Origin: Nitrosopumilus sp.
GTDB taxonomy: Archaea > Thermoproteota > Nitrososphaeria > Nitrososphaerales > Nitrosopumilaceae
Direction of reading: 5' to 3'
Assembly (NCBI RefSeq): GCF_025698945.1
Contig: NZ_JAILWM010000001.1
Coordinates: forward strand, 372,001-436,000
DNA: 64,000 nucleotides
Each line of letters opens with the position of its first letter. Position 1 is the first letter of the stretch. Positions 16,981 to 24,975 of this stretch are shown in pieces. A model generated the notes under the pieces. That model was given only the letters and a program-made list of their open reading frames with translations. It made no database searches and had not been told where the DNA came from. A program made the position numbers and the translations under genes.

Positions 16981-17543
16981 TTCATGTTTTTTACATCATA
17001 CTGAGAAATTCTCAGATTTCCAAGAACCTCATTTAAAAAATCATCTTCTGGCTGATGTGCAATAATGTTCATAATTGCATGCCAACAATCATTAATTTTT
17101 CGATTAATTTGAGAATACATTTTATCTTTTTTAAATGTAGGATAAAATGACAGCACTTTCATAATGCCATCTGTTGACTGAACCATGTGAATTAGATGTA
17201 TTAGCCCTCTTAGTCTTTCATGAAATGAATATTTGTTTTCCTTGTTTATAATCTCAAAATTTACTATTTCTTCAAAAATTATTTCGATCTCTTTATGTAA
17301 ATTTTTAAGTTGATTGTTAACAGATTCGTAAAGATTGATCAATTCATATTCAATATGAGATCTACTGTGGACTTTTTTTTCAACTTCCCCTGATTCAACC
17401 AGTGCACTAATTTCTCTATAAACTGTTTTTTCATTACCGACCTTTTTGATTACTCTTTTTGCAAGATCTGTTCCACGAATTTTTCCATTTTCATTGAGTA
17501 TTCTAATTATCTCTGTTTTTATAATTTCTGAATTTTTATCCAT
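16977..17543 (-). CDS. Winged-helix protein
   Basis: 188 aa. The first 70 residues are a winged helix: IIKTEIIRILNENGKIRGTD, recognition helix NEKTVYREISALVESGEVEK and wing HSRSHIEYELI. The remaining part is a helical domain (LRGLIHLIHMVQSTDGIMK, INDCWHAIMNIIAHQPEDD). Convergent with the PIN-like gene with overlapping ends; 15 bp after the gene at 17559 on the same strand. Target unknown. Confidence 0.6.
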   Translation of the reverse strand: MDKNSEIIKTEIIRILNENGKIRGTDLAKRVIKKVGNEKTVYREISALVESGEVEKKVHSRSHIEYELINLYESVNNQLKNLHKEIEIIFEEIVNFEIINKENKYSFHERLRGLIHLIHMVQSTDGIMKVLSFYPTFKKDKMYSQINRKINDCWHAIMNIIAHQPEDDFLNEVLGNLRISQYDVKNMN

Positions 17544-17558
17544 TGTATTTCTAAGACC

Positions 17559-17792
17559 TTATTTCTGATATTTCTCTAGTACTGCTTTTTCTCCTATCTC
17601 ATTAATCTCTCTTACTAACTGTTCCAAGTACTTTATTCCATTTTTAATTGGCTCTTTTTCCAAATTTTTATATTCTAATTTTTGTTTTAAAACTAGTTTC
17701 TCATTGTTGATAAAACTCAATAAACTAACGTTTGATCCCATGTTGAGTTTAATGAAAAAATCAACATATTCATCAACTGATTTTATTCCCAT
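17559..17792 (-). CDS. Hypothetical helical protein
   Basis: 77 aa: SVDEYVDFFIKLNMGSNVSL, followed by a Lys/Glu helix and KYLEQLVREINEIGEKAVLE. Lies just upstream of the winged-helix gene in the same direction, so probably co-transcribed. Not recognised. Confidence 0.5.
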   Translation of the reverse strand: MGIKSVDEYVDFFIKLNMGSNVSLLSFINNEKLVLKQKLEYKNLEKEPIKNGIKYLEQLVREINEIGEKAVLEKYQK

Positions 17793-17871
17793 TAGAGTAT
17801 CTACAACTTGCCAATATTTGTTTGAAACACAGTTAATCTAGGTTTATTTACGATTTTGAGGTAATTTTGTC

Positions 17872-18123
17872 ATGGATAGTTGTGATAGAAGAGTTCGTGC
17901 TTATAAAAATGGGAAAACTTTTGATCAATGCCGGGACATTGCTGAATCAATGAATCCTGATTTTAAAAGACAGATTGATGAAAATGGCAAAGTCTTGTGG
18001 ACTGAAATTCTGGAGCAAGTAGACCATGATGAATTAATTTACAAATTAACTTTGAAATTCTTACGTCGGGACGGGTATGATATAGGTAATCACAAAATAC
18101 CGGAAGTTAAAAAATTTACTTAG
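17872..18123 (+). CDS. Hypothetical protein
   Basis: 83 aa, ATG at 17872, about 25 nt after a gtttatttac TATA-like element. N-terminus MDSCDRRVRAYKNGKTFDQC with two Cys, C-terminus FLRRDGYDIGNHKIPEVKKF. No domain recognised. Convergent with the membrane protein gene at 18116, overlapping 8 bp. Confidence 0.5.
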   Translation: MDSCDRRVRAYKNGKTFDQCRDIAESMNPDFKRQIDENGKVLWTEILEQVDHDELIYKLTLKFLRRDGYDIGNHKIPEVKKFT

Positions 18124-18943
18124 TTGGGTCTATCTTACAACTTCCATCTGAGTTTTGTAATTTTTTTGCCATAATGTATGGAGTGAATAATAAAACTGGA
18201 ATCGATATAGCAATGAATAATGTCTGCAATTGAGTTAATGCAATTGATAATGCTATGCCACTTGCCGTTCCAATAAAAATTGAGAGAAAAGTTCCTGCAC
18301 AAGTAGGACATGCAATAAATAATCCTGTAGCTGCTCCTATTGTACTTACACCCCTGCCTTTTCTTGAAATTGTGTAGGCATTTACTGCAATTGCTGTATT
18401 CAAAGCGACCAAATACGATACAATTACTTGTAAGACTAAATTGATCGGAATTATTTGCAGCCCAACATGTTCAGTCAAATAGATTATTATTTTTGGCATA
18501 TATCCTGGCCCATCGCAACATGGCGCTACAAACCCAGAAGGAATTTCTGCACCATAATGAATTGAAAAATTAACTTCTGGTTGGTACACTAATGTCCCAG
18601 ATACAAGAGAGAAAAAAATTCCATATAGCATAAACGTTAAAACAAAAATTTTTCGTGCTCTCAGGTTCCATACGGTTAGTGCTATTGTAGTTGAAATGTC
18701 GTTTTTCCTTTTTTCTACTTTCTCCTTTTGATATCTGTATAATCCAAATCCAATTGCTCCAAAAGATACCATAAGTGTGATGTAAAATCCATAAGCAATT
18801 CTTTGAATAGAATCCATGGCACTAGGCGTAAAAACTTCTGGATCTTGATATCTTCCATATAAGAAAAACAAAATTACTATTGAGATAAATCCAATTACAA
18901 TCAATTTTTTTCCTTTGTGATGACTTTCAGTCGTGTTTTTCAT
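18116..18943 (-). CDS. Polytopic membrane protein with two Cys motifs
   Basis: 275 aa with about six hydrophobic helices (near residues 13-30, 48-68, 97-118, 158-185, 200-225, 230-255). Two Cys motifs stand out: APCCDGPG in the extracytoplasmic loop after helix 3, and ACPTCAGTFLS in helix 5. These could bind copper or form a disulphide exchange site. The C-terminal tail holds one more Cys (DGSCKIDPTK). Same strand as the CBS-TrkH gene 34 bp upstream. Family not recognised. Confidence 0.65.
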   Translation of the reverse strand: MKNTTESHHKGKKLIVIGFISIVILFFLYGRYQDPEVFTPSAMDSIQRIAYGFYITLMVSFGAIGFGLYRYQKEKVEKRKNDISTTIALTVWNLRARKIFVLTFMLYGIFFSLVSGTLVYQPEVNFSIHYGAEIPSGFVAPCCDGPGYMPKIIIYLTEHVGLQIIPINLVLQVIVSYLVALNTAIAVNAYTISRKGRGVSTIGAATGLFIACPTCAGTFLSIFIGTASGIALSIALTQLQTLFIAISIPVLLFTPYIMAKKLQNSDGSCKIDPTK

Positions 18944-18977
18944 AACCTGATTTTTTACTATAGAAATTAAATTCTAT

Positions 18978-20804
18978 CTAACTTAGTTTAGGAACAAAGA
19001 TGTAGATAATTGCAATTATCTCTAATCTTCCAAATATCATTAAAAATCCAAGAACAATCTTTGTTGCAGGGTCTGTATCAAAATCAATCACACCGGCTGA
19101 AAGCCCACCGGTGGTGATAACTCCTACAGATTCAAAGAATGCATCCTGATATGAGACATTTTCTGAAGATGCAAGATGGAATCCTGTTATTCCTGCTATG
19201 GTTGGAAATAATGCAATAATAATCAAAGTGGCAATGACGTCTTTTTTTGCAATGCTTGACATCTCATCTCTTCTGATTTTACTGAAAAGATTTCTACAAT
19301 CCCTCAAATGGAATAATCTAAATATTTTCAAACCTCCTGCAGTTGAAAATCCACAACCGCCGATGAGCATCAATATAATCAAAATTGTATGTGCAGCTCC
19401 ATTTAGACCTGCTAAACTTTCTTGTTGTAGTCCTGCAGTTGTACTTGCAGATACTGAATAAAATGCACTTTGTAATGGATCTAATCCACTAACTCCGATA
19501 AATAAAGCCGTGGCACTTCCTAAAATTGCAAAATAAGTAAGAACTTCCTTACCAAGTTTTGGTGCAAGAAATTTTTTTCTTACAAATGCATAATGGAATG
19601 TAAATGGTAAAGCTCCTAAAATCATCGCACCCATTAAAATTATTGTTTCCTGCCAAAGCAAGTCATCAAGAATTTCTGAATGTGGCAAGAAACCTCCTGT
19701 TGCAAGAGTACTCATCGCCAATGAAAAATTATCAAGGATATTCCTTTCTCCAAAAAAGTATAGTAAAACTGCTACAATTACAATGTACACTGCAAAAATG
19801 ATTGTAATTGTTGAGAAGAGCTCTTTCATGTGGAGGGTTCTGCCAGAAATAAATCCACGCATGGATTGTAATTTTGATTCTGGATAAAATGCCGTAATGA
19901 CTAGATAAATGAAACTCATTCCTCCTACCAGTTGGGTGTAACTTCTATAGAATGTGAAACTCTGAGATAAGTCCTCGGGATTTTCATATAATGATATGCC
20001 TCCAGTTGTAAATCCTGCCGCACTTGAAAAAAATGCATTACCAAATACTTCGATACTTGATTCATCACCGGGTTGGACATACAGATACGGGACAGTCCCA
20101 AATAATGTTAGCAAAAATAGACTTGAAAATACCAAAATTGACGCTTGTTGAAGGTTAAGACTTGATTTCTCACCATACGAGTTTAGAAAAAAACCTGTTA
20201 CAAGTAAAAGAACGGTTGTAAGATAAATTCCAGTTGCAGTGGTTGTGTCTTCTAAAATTGTTGAAACAATTGCTGGAACCAAAAGCAATACACCTGCAAA
20301 TTGTAATACAAATCCCAAATTCCCTAAAACTGCTTTTACTGGGGGACTTAATAGACGAGGTGCAATTGCAGTAGCATCTCTAATTGCATTTGCAATTGCA
20401 GTTTGAAATATCATTCCAATAACTTCGTTTTTCTTTGATAATACTGGAAGTTTTCTAATATGTCCATCTCTCATTTTATGCAAAGCATCTTGAAGTGTTG
20501 CCTTTTGGTTAATTGTAATAAGAGGAGTACTCATAATGTCTTTTAGTGTAGTAGTTTCTGCGTAAACTGTAACGTCGCTAACCTTACTTAGAATATCTTC
20601 ATCAGTAACAATCCCTACTGGCATTCTGTTTTCATCAGTTACAATAATGTCGTCTGTTTCATAATGTCTTAGCATTCTTGCAGCTTCTCTTGTTAGTGTT
20701 TTCTGACTTAGAATAAGGACATCTTTGTCCATATATTCAGTTACATATTTGCTTAGAACATATGATACTGCACGTTCTGGATTTGTTGACATTAAGCTAC
20801 CCAT
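18978..20804 (-). CDS. TrkH-type potassium transporter with N-terminal CBS pair
   Basis: 608 aa. Residues about 18-135 are two CBS domains (DDIIVTDENRMPVGIVTDED and IRKLPVLSKKNEVIGMIFQT), followed by a TrkH/KtrB-type pore of about 460 residues. The four selectivity-filter segments are visible as SAAGFTTGG, STLATGGF, ASTTAGLQ and VITTGGLS. TrkH proteins carry K+ across the membrane, usually gated by a separate TrkA/KtrA RCK subunit; here no TrkA is nearby and the fused CBS pair (adenine-nucleotide sensors) may do that job. Fusion start ATG at 20804. Confidence 0.85.
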   Translation of the reverse strand: MGSLMSTNPERAVSYVLSKYVTEYMDKDVLILSQKTLTREAARMLRHYETDDIIVTDENRMPVGIVTDEDILSKVSDVTVYAETTTLKDIMSTPLITINQKATLQDALHKMRDGHIRKLPVLSKKNEVIGMIFQTAIANAIRDATAIAPRLLSPPVKAVLGNLGFVLQFAGVLLLVPAIVSTILEDTTTATGIYLTTVLLLVTGFFLNSYGEKSSLNLQQASILVFSSLFLLTLFGTVPYLYVQPGDESSIEVFGNAFFSSAAGFTTGGISLYENPEDLSQSFTFYRSYTQLVGGMSFIYLVITAFYPESKLQSMRGFISGRTLHMKELFSTITIIFAVYIVIVAVLLYFFGERNILDNFSLAMSTLATGGFLPHSEILDDLLWQETIILMGAMILGALPFTFHYAFVRKKFLAPKLGKEVLTYFAILGSATALFIGVSGLDPLQSAFYSVSASTTAGLQQESLAGLNGAAHTILIILMLIGGCGFSTAGGLKIFRLFHLRDCRNLFSKIRRDEMSSIAKKDVIATLIIIALFPTIAGITGFHLASSENVSYQDAFFESVGVITTGGLSAGVIDFDTDPATKIVLGFLMIFGRLEIIAIIYIFVPKLS

Positions 20805-20941
20805 AGTTGGGGATTTTAAATAATTTGGGGTTACGCATTAGTATTGATCGTTAAAAAATTCTTAACCTGAATAAAATCCTCTACTGATCTCAGGATTTTT
20901 GCTATCTTTATAAGGATTGAATGGAGATTATGCGTAATACA

Positions 20942-21367
20942 ATGGAGATTAATCAAGCACAAGAACCAGATTATGAGTCAGTAAAAATAGATTATGTTGG
21001 ATTTGTAGACCCATATGCTGTAGAGGGAATGGTGATTCTCAAGGCAGATAATGGAAAAGAATTCCATATGAGGGCTTTCTCTGGAGAAGTTGCAAGACAT
21101 ATCTCTAGTTTTTCAGAAACAGAGAGTGAACCTGTTCCATCCATATACAAAATGATAGAAGAGATTTGCGAAGAAAATGAACTAGTACTAGTTAAAGTCA
21201 AAATTTATGAAAGTGGGGAAGTTCTAAGAGCGAATCTCTATTTTACTGGAAAAAAAGACTTGGTTTTACGAAACTACCGTGCATCAGATGCTATGGCTTT
21301 GGGGGCATTTTACAATATTCCAATATTGGTACGAAAAAACCTTCTCAAAGAAAGTATGGAAGTTTGA
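20942..21367 (+). CDS. Bifunctional nuclease family protein (DUF151)
   Basis: 141 aa from the ATG at 20942; two further in-frame ATGs lie at 20921 and 20930, but a tttataa TATA box at 20907-20913 places transcription start near 20935-20940, favouring 20942. DUF151 signatures are the N-terminal VDPYAVEGMVILKADNGKEF and the late NYRASDAMALGAFYNIPI. Plant and bacterial members have DNase/RNase activity or stabilise proteins; the archaeal role is not established. Divergent from the TrkH gene. Confidence 0.8.
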   Translation: MEINQAQEPDYESVKIDYVGFVDPYAVEGMVILKADNGKEFHMRAFSGEVARHISSFSETESEPVPSIYKMIEEICEENELVLVKVKIYESGEVLRANLYFTGKKDLVLRNYRASDAMALGAFYNIPILVRKNLLKESMEV

Positions 21368-21416
21368 TATATTCTCATTTAGAATGGTTTTTGTCATAGT
21401 AAATTATTGAATATTT

Positions 21417-21629
21417 ATGAGCAAACAAGAACAAATTATGGATAATCTGTTAAATGTTGATTTAGAAATAATTGACATTATACGAGAACTTCATCAAAAA
21501 CAATGGGATTCGGATTCTTTGAAACAACAAGTAGGGGATTTGCTTAAAATTCGTGATGAAATGGTGGAACAATTAATGACATTTAATGACGATTCCCATC
21601 AGTGTGACTGTGGCCATGAACATGAATGA
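21417..21629 (+). CDS. Small helical protein with Cys/His tail
   Basis: 70 aa: helical body (MDNLLNVDLEIIDIIRELHQ, QQVGDLLKIRDEMVEQLM) and a C-terminal metal-binding-like tail HQCDCGHEHE. The ending resembles nickel or zinc chaperone tails but is very short. Same strand as the DUF151 gene, 49 bp behind. Function unknown. Confidence 0.5.
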   Translation: MSKQEQIMDNLLNVDLEIIDIIRELHQKQWDSDSLKQQVGDLLKIRDEMVEQLMTFNDDSHQCDCGHEHE

Positions 21630-21833
21630 TTATTCATAATTTTCAAAAAAATCCACTGGAAACATCTTCTCAATTTTGTTTACTTCTGACTGATATTTTT
21701 TAATCTTAAATTGAATTGATTCCAAATCTGATTTTTCACATTTACTCTCTTTTTCTTTTAACTCTTTAATTTTTTTTGATAATGTTTTGTGCATTATTGA
21801 ATATTCAGGAAATTTTTCAGGTAAGTTATTCAT
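21630..21833 (-). CDS. Hypothetical coiled-coil protein
   Basis: 67 aa with heptad-like Leu/Ile spacing (HKTLSKKIKELKEKESKCEK, LESIQFKIKKYQSEVNKIEK). Stop codon adjoins the stop of the convergent gene at 21629. Not recognised. Confidence 0.45.
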   Translation of the reverse strand: MNNLPEKFPEYSIMHKTLSKKIKELKEKESKCEKSDLESIQFKIKKYQSEVNKIEKMFPVDFFENYE

Positions 21834-21869
21834 TAGCTAGATTAAATATGCATAAAAATAATACTTGAT

Positions 21870-22262
21870 ATGAAAGTTCTGTTCTTTTCAATATTTTTAA
21901 TTTTATCCGGTACTAATGCTGTTTTTGCGGAAAGCATTACTGCCAATGTTGTTTCTGAAGAAAAAATACATGTAGTTGATGAGCAAATAATGATTACTGC
22001 AGATATTACAAATAATCAGGATATTCCACAAATCTTTGCATATGTCACTCAGGTAACAAATGATGATGGTGTTGTAATTTCTCTTTCATGGTTGACTGGT
22101 TCGTTATCTCCAAAACAATCATTTTCACCTGCACAATCCTGGATACCTACTGAATCTGGCATTTACCACATACGGGTTTTTGTTTGGGAGAGCATTGATA
22201 ATCCTGAAGCATTATCCCCTCCTTTATCTATGACAATTAATGTTCATGACAGAACATCTTAA
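21870..22262 (+). CDS. Secreted beta-sandwich protein
   Basis: 130 aa with a signal peptide (residues 1-20, cut near AVFA). The mature part has an immunoglobulin-like beta pattern: VVDEQIMITADITNNQDIPQ, FAYVTQVTNDDGVVISL, and SGIYHIRVFVWESID. Similar short extracellular domains are frequent in Nitrosopumilus. No catalytic residues seen. A ttaaatatgc TATA element lies about 25 nt before the ATG. Confidence 0.65.
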   Translation: MKVLFFSIFLILSGTNAVFAESITANVVSEEKIHVVDEQIMITADITNNQDIPQIFAYVTQVTNDDGVVISLSWLTGSLSPKQSFSPAQSWIPTESGIYHIRVFVWESIDNPEALSPPLSMTINVHDRTS

Positions 22263-22418
22263 TTTTTCAAAACTGCTTCATAATTCGGCAAACTCATCAA
22301 CAATCAGTTATAGCTTATTTTGATTAATCATCAGCAGTTTTGTTATCTATTTCATAGTATATTATTCTTGTATCAAGTAAATGCCAACCTTTTTGATGAG
22401 TTTTGATTTTATAATTTC

Positions 22419-22667
22419 ATGGTTAATTTTGAAAAACTGTATTACAAAATTGCTTTACAGGTAATCAAAAGATGTCATGGGGCAATCAAAATCACTAAAC
22501 ATGGAAAAATTCTTGAAGTTTATGATCCAAAACGACATATTTGGAGCAAGGGACTTGCTGGTCTTATAATTAAAGAAGAATGCAAAAATGCCAATCTGAG
22601 AGAATGGGAATTTGCTAGTGTTAGGACTTACATCATAAAAGAATTATTGAGCAAATCTGATTCTTAA
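22419..22667 (+). CDS. Hypothetical small basic protein
   Basis: 82 aa, basic: YKIALQVIKRCHGAIKITKH, ILEVYDPKRHIWSKGLAGLI and EWEFASVRTYIIKELLSK. Alpha/beta mix, no signal peptide. Overlaps the convergent zinc-ribbon gene by 4 bp. Could be nucleic-acid binding from its charge; no family recognised. Confidence 0.5.
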   Translation: MVNFEKLYYKIALQVIKRCHGAIKITKHGKILEVYDPKRHIWSKGLAGLIIKEECKNANLREWEFASVRTYIIKELLSKSDS

Positions 22668-22924
22668 TATTCGACTTTTCTAATAATATGGGGTTCTTTT
22701 AGCATAATGATGTCATCTTTTCTTGATGACAATTCTACTTGCCTCAAATTATTACTTGTAATGACTATTAGTGCCTCGCATCGTGAACACAAAATTGTTT
22801 TTCCACATGATCTTTCTTCCCTGATTAGTTCTTTTTCTAGCCTGTCATCTTTTTCACAGGTGGGACATAATCTAGGCTCCTTTGAAATACAAATAATTTC
22901 CTTAATGAAAATGGTTCTTCCCAC
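22664..22924 (-). CDS. Zinc-ribbon protein
   Basis: 86 aa. Two Cys pairs, LCPTCE and LCSRCEALIVI, with an extra Cys in SCGKT between them, match a treble-clef or ribbon zinc site. N-terminus MGRTIFIKEIICISKEPR and C-terminus VELSSRKDDIIMLKEPHI are beta-like. A cluster of TTTCTCAA-type half-sites lies upstream (22985-23089). Role unknown. Confidence 0.55.
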   Translation of the reverse strand: MGRTIFIKEIICISKEPRLCPTCEKDDRLEKELIREERSCGKTILCSRCEALIVITSNNLRQVELSSRKDDIIMLKEPHIIRKVEY

Positions 22925-22984
22925 AGAATTATTGTGACTTTAACACAAAAAAGAGTTTGTATCGCTAATTGGCATCCAGCAGTT

Positions 22985-23089
22985 TTTTCTCAAACATCAA
23001 ACCGTTTTAATTATTTGAGAGAAAACGTTGAGTATTCAATATATTTCTCAATCTAGCCAATTAACATTGGGACTAGTTTCTTGAGAAAA
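22985..23089. promoter_or_regulatory. Cluster of TTTCTCAA / TTGAGAAA half-sites
   Basis: Four related half-sites occur in 105 bp: tttctcaaa (22986-22994), tttgagagaaaa (23014-23025), atttctcaat (23043-23052), and tttcttgagaaa (about 23077-23088). The first two face each other. They lie upstream of the minus-strand zinc-ribbon gene, beyond its start at 22924, and downstream of the RHH gene. A regulator-binding region is a reasonable guess; AT-rich chance similarity is not excluded. Confidence 0.35.
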
Positions 23090-23105
23090 TATATTTTTGT
23101 TGATC

Positions 23106-23246
23106 TTAGATGCACTTTTTGATGATATCATTTACGGCTCTTGAATAACTATATGTAGAATTTTGTTTTTGCATTTTTTTTGCTTGAAATAATCTGATTT
23201 TTTTATCAAGCTCATCTTCGATCATTATTGTGACACGTCTGGTCAT
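23106..23246 (-). CDS. Ribbon-helix-helix DNA-binding protein
   Basis: 46 aa from the ATG at 23246. MTRRVTIMIEDELDKKIRLF is the typical RHH beta strand plus first helix, followed by YSYSRAVNDIIKKCI for the second helix. A TATA-like ataaatac lies about 25 nt upstream, as expected for a leaderless gene. RHH proteins dimerise and repress short operators; the target may include the adjacent intergenic sites, but this is not shown. Confidence 0.65.
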   Translation of the reverse strand: MTRRVTIMIEDELDKKIRLFQAKKMQKQNSTYSYSRAVNDIIKKCI

Positions 23247-23392
23247 GTTATGTATTTCTTAAATTCTGTATTTATGGGATAGATGGTTTATTTTCTAGTG
23301 CCAAATATTTTTCTAAACTAATCACAGTAAAAATTACATAATCTTTGATATTTTTTTGCAATTATTGATACTAAATGTTAAATAGTAAAATT

Positions 23393-23400
23393 GTATATAC
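23393..23400 (+). promoter_or_regulatory. TATA box of the ncRNA candidate
   Basis: The sequence gtatatac, preceded by A-rich tagtaaaa (BRE-like position), lies about 25 nt before the inferred start of the structured RNA at 23421. There is no protein start codon at the matching distance that opens a plausible plus-strand gene. Confidence 0.5.
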
Positions 23401-23420
23401 TATATGATGTCGTTAGTTGT

Positions 23421-23538
23421 AAAATCTGGCGATTAGACTGCGCTACCCCGCAGAACAATAAAGGCAATCAAGCGTTTAACGTTTGACTATGAGAGGGAAT
23501 CTCTCAAAGTTCTGCATTAAGGGGGTTAGCGCCTTTTT
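23421..23538 (+). ncRNA. Candidate structured non-coding RNA
   Basis: About 118 nt with a strong paired core. GCGCTA (23440-23445) pairs with TAGCGC (23527-23532); CCCC (23446-23449) with GGGG (23522-23525); and GCAGAAC (23450-23456) with GTTCTGC (23509-23515). Inside are two hairpins: CAAGCG/CGTTTG (23469-23485, one G-U pair) and GAGAG/CTCTC (23491-23505). A TATA element (tatatac, 23394-23400) lies about 25 nt before the proposed 5' end and a T-run (23534-23538) follows the closing helix. No ORF fits. Not SRP or RNase P RNA by any motif I can see. Strand follows from promoter and T-run. Confidence 0.6.
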
Positions 23539-23586
23539 CATTATTTTACTCTATTGATTAATCATTGATTTTGGATTTCTAGAAAT

Positions 23587-24678
23587 TTATGTTACAATTT
23601 CATCAAGACGATCTTCTTCCTGGGCTCTTTTAATTTCCATGGCAATTCTTCTTCCTATCCCAAATGTTTTGCCGTATTGATATTTTGTATATGGACTAGT
23701 GGTTGCTACAATTGGATTTCCAGGAACGCGCAATGACACATCATATACAATTAACTCCAAATCTTTTGTGATTACACTTTGTAGAGAGAATGGACCAATG
23801 ATTCCTGGGGAATATTCTTTTTTAACTGCGGCCACAAATTTGTCGCCCATTTTGATTACTTTTTCTAGAAGTGATTCTCTAATACTTGCAGGCGTGTGTC
23901 CTACCTCGATATTTTGTAAATCCATGTTTATGTCTAATTGCTGTTTGGCTGGCAAGGCATTATAGTCATGAATATTTGTCTGAAGTCTTCTTTCAATTCC
24001 AATAAAATCAACTTGATCAGAAATTGGTGTATGGAAGAAATTAAAATTCATATAAGTTCCAATTGCCAGTTCTTCAATACTTGATTTTTCAAGATCCTTT
24101 CTTGCAATTATCCCTTGTTTGATTTTATCTTCTGATTTTTCTTTAAAATCTTTGTAAGATGAGACTGTGAAAAAGGCTCTTTCTAGAGGTCTATTTTTTT
24201 CCTGAACTTTAACAATACATGGCTTGTTGATTTGTTTTGGGTCTCTGAATAATTTTGGATACTTTATTCTGGCTTTTTCTAGTAGATAATATTGGCCTTT
24301 TTTTGCTGTTCTTTCTTCAGCTTGGAATAACTTTCTATTGCCAAAGATGGGAACTTTGAATGAATTCTCAATTGTTTTGTATCCAAGATAAACAGTAAGA
24401 GATCTGTGTGGAACTATGATTGTATTTGTATCGCGTATTTTTTTTTGATTTTGAGCTGATGCCATGTCTTTGAATTTATCTAAAATTATTATCTCATCAG
24501 CAATTCTTCTAAATCTTTGATATGGTCCCTCTCTGCCTTTTTGACAAAAAACCATTGTTTGAAAATCTTCATCCTTTGCTCCATCCATAACTTCTAATGC
24601 TGAATGACTTCCTAAAACTCCAATTTTCACATCCGTGTAGTTATTTACTATTTTCTTTATCTCAGAACTTTTAATCAC
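23587..24678 (-). CDS. purP: PurP, formate-dependent FAICAR synthetase
   Basis: 363 aa ATP-grasp enzyme. KIGVLGSHSALEVMDGAKDE at the N-terminus, the CQKGREGPYQRF segment and the C-terminal GPFSLQSVITKDLELIVYD with RVPGNP match archaeal PurP (DUF1246 plus DUF1297). It formylates AICAR with formate and ATP, step 9 of purine synthesis, replacing the folate-dependent PurH transformylase. The remaining pur genes of the window start at 28306. ATG at 24678. Confidence 0.9.
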   Translation of the reverse strand: MIKSSEIKKIVNNYTDVKIGVLGSHSALEVMDGAKDEDFQTMVFCQKGREGPYQRFRRIADEIIILDKFKDMASAQNQKKIRDTNTIIVPHRSLTVYLGYKTIENSFKVPIFGNRKLFQAEERTAKKGQYYLLEKARIKYPKLFRDPKQINKPCIVKVQEKNRPLERAFFTVSSYKDFKEKSEDKIKQGIIARKDLEKSSIEELAIGTYMNFNFFHTPISDQVDFIGIERRLQTNIHDYNALPAKQQLDINMDLQNIEVGHTPASIRESLLEKVIKMGDKFVAAVKKEYSPGIIGPFSLQSVITKDLELIVYDVSLRVPGNPIVATTSPYTKYQYGKTFGIGRRIAMEIKRAQEEDRLDEIVT

Positions 24679-24799
24679 ACTATGACTAGATTGGAGGATC
24701 TAATATAGCTAATTTTCATTTAATCAGATCGTTCTAAATCATAAGATTTTTCATAAAAGAGATTTGATATTAGTTGTGCTATATAATTTTGAACTTCAG

Positions 24800-24919
24800 A
24801 TGGCAGGAGTTATTTTACTTACAGCCATGGCAATTGGGGGAATTTCTTTGTGGCTCAAGAGAAGAAAAGAGCAGAATGGCTTGGAGGCTCTAGATAGAGA
24901 AGATTCTAAAAATATCTAG
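24800..24919 (+). CDS. Tiny single-pass membrane protein
   Basis: 39 aa: MAGVILLTAMAIGGISLWL forms one membrane helix, followed by a basic KRRKEQ and an acidic tail. ATG at 24800. Single-TM mini-proteins are frequent beside redox and membrane genes in these archaea. Lies between purP and ubiX; function unknown. Confidence 0.45.
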   Translation: MAGVILLTAMAIGGISLWLKRRKEQNGLEALDREDSKNI

Positions 24920-24975
24920 TGCTAAGCATGTTTGTTCATCTAATAGATAAAATACTGTAAACTATGTAAATTATC

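Noticed and set aside
23415-23455. On the minus strand the sequence GCGGGGTAGCGCAGTC resembles the 5' end of a tRNA
   Set aside because: No anticodon stem, T-arm or acceptor partner follows, and the same bases form a long-range helix on the plus strand in the ncRNA candidate.
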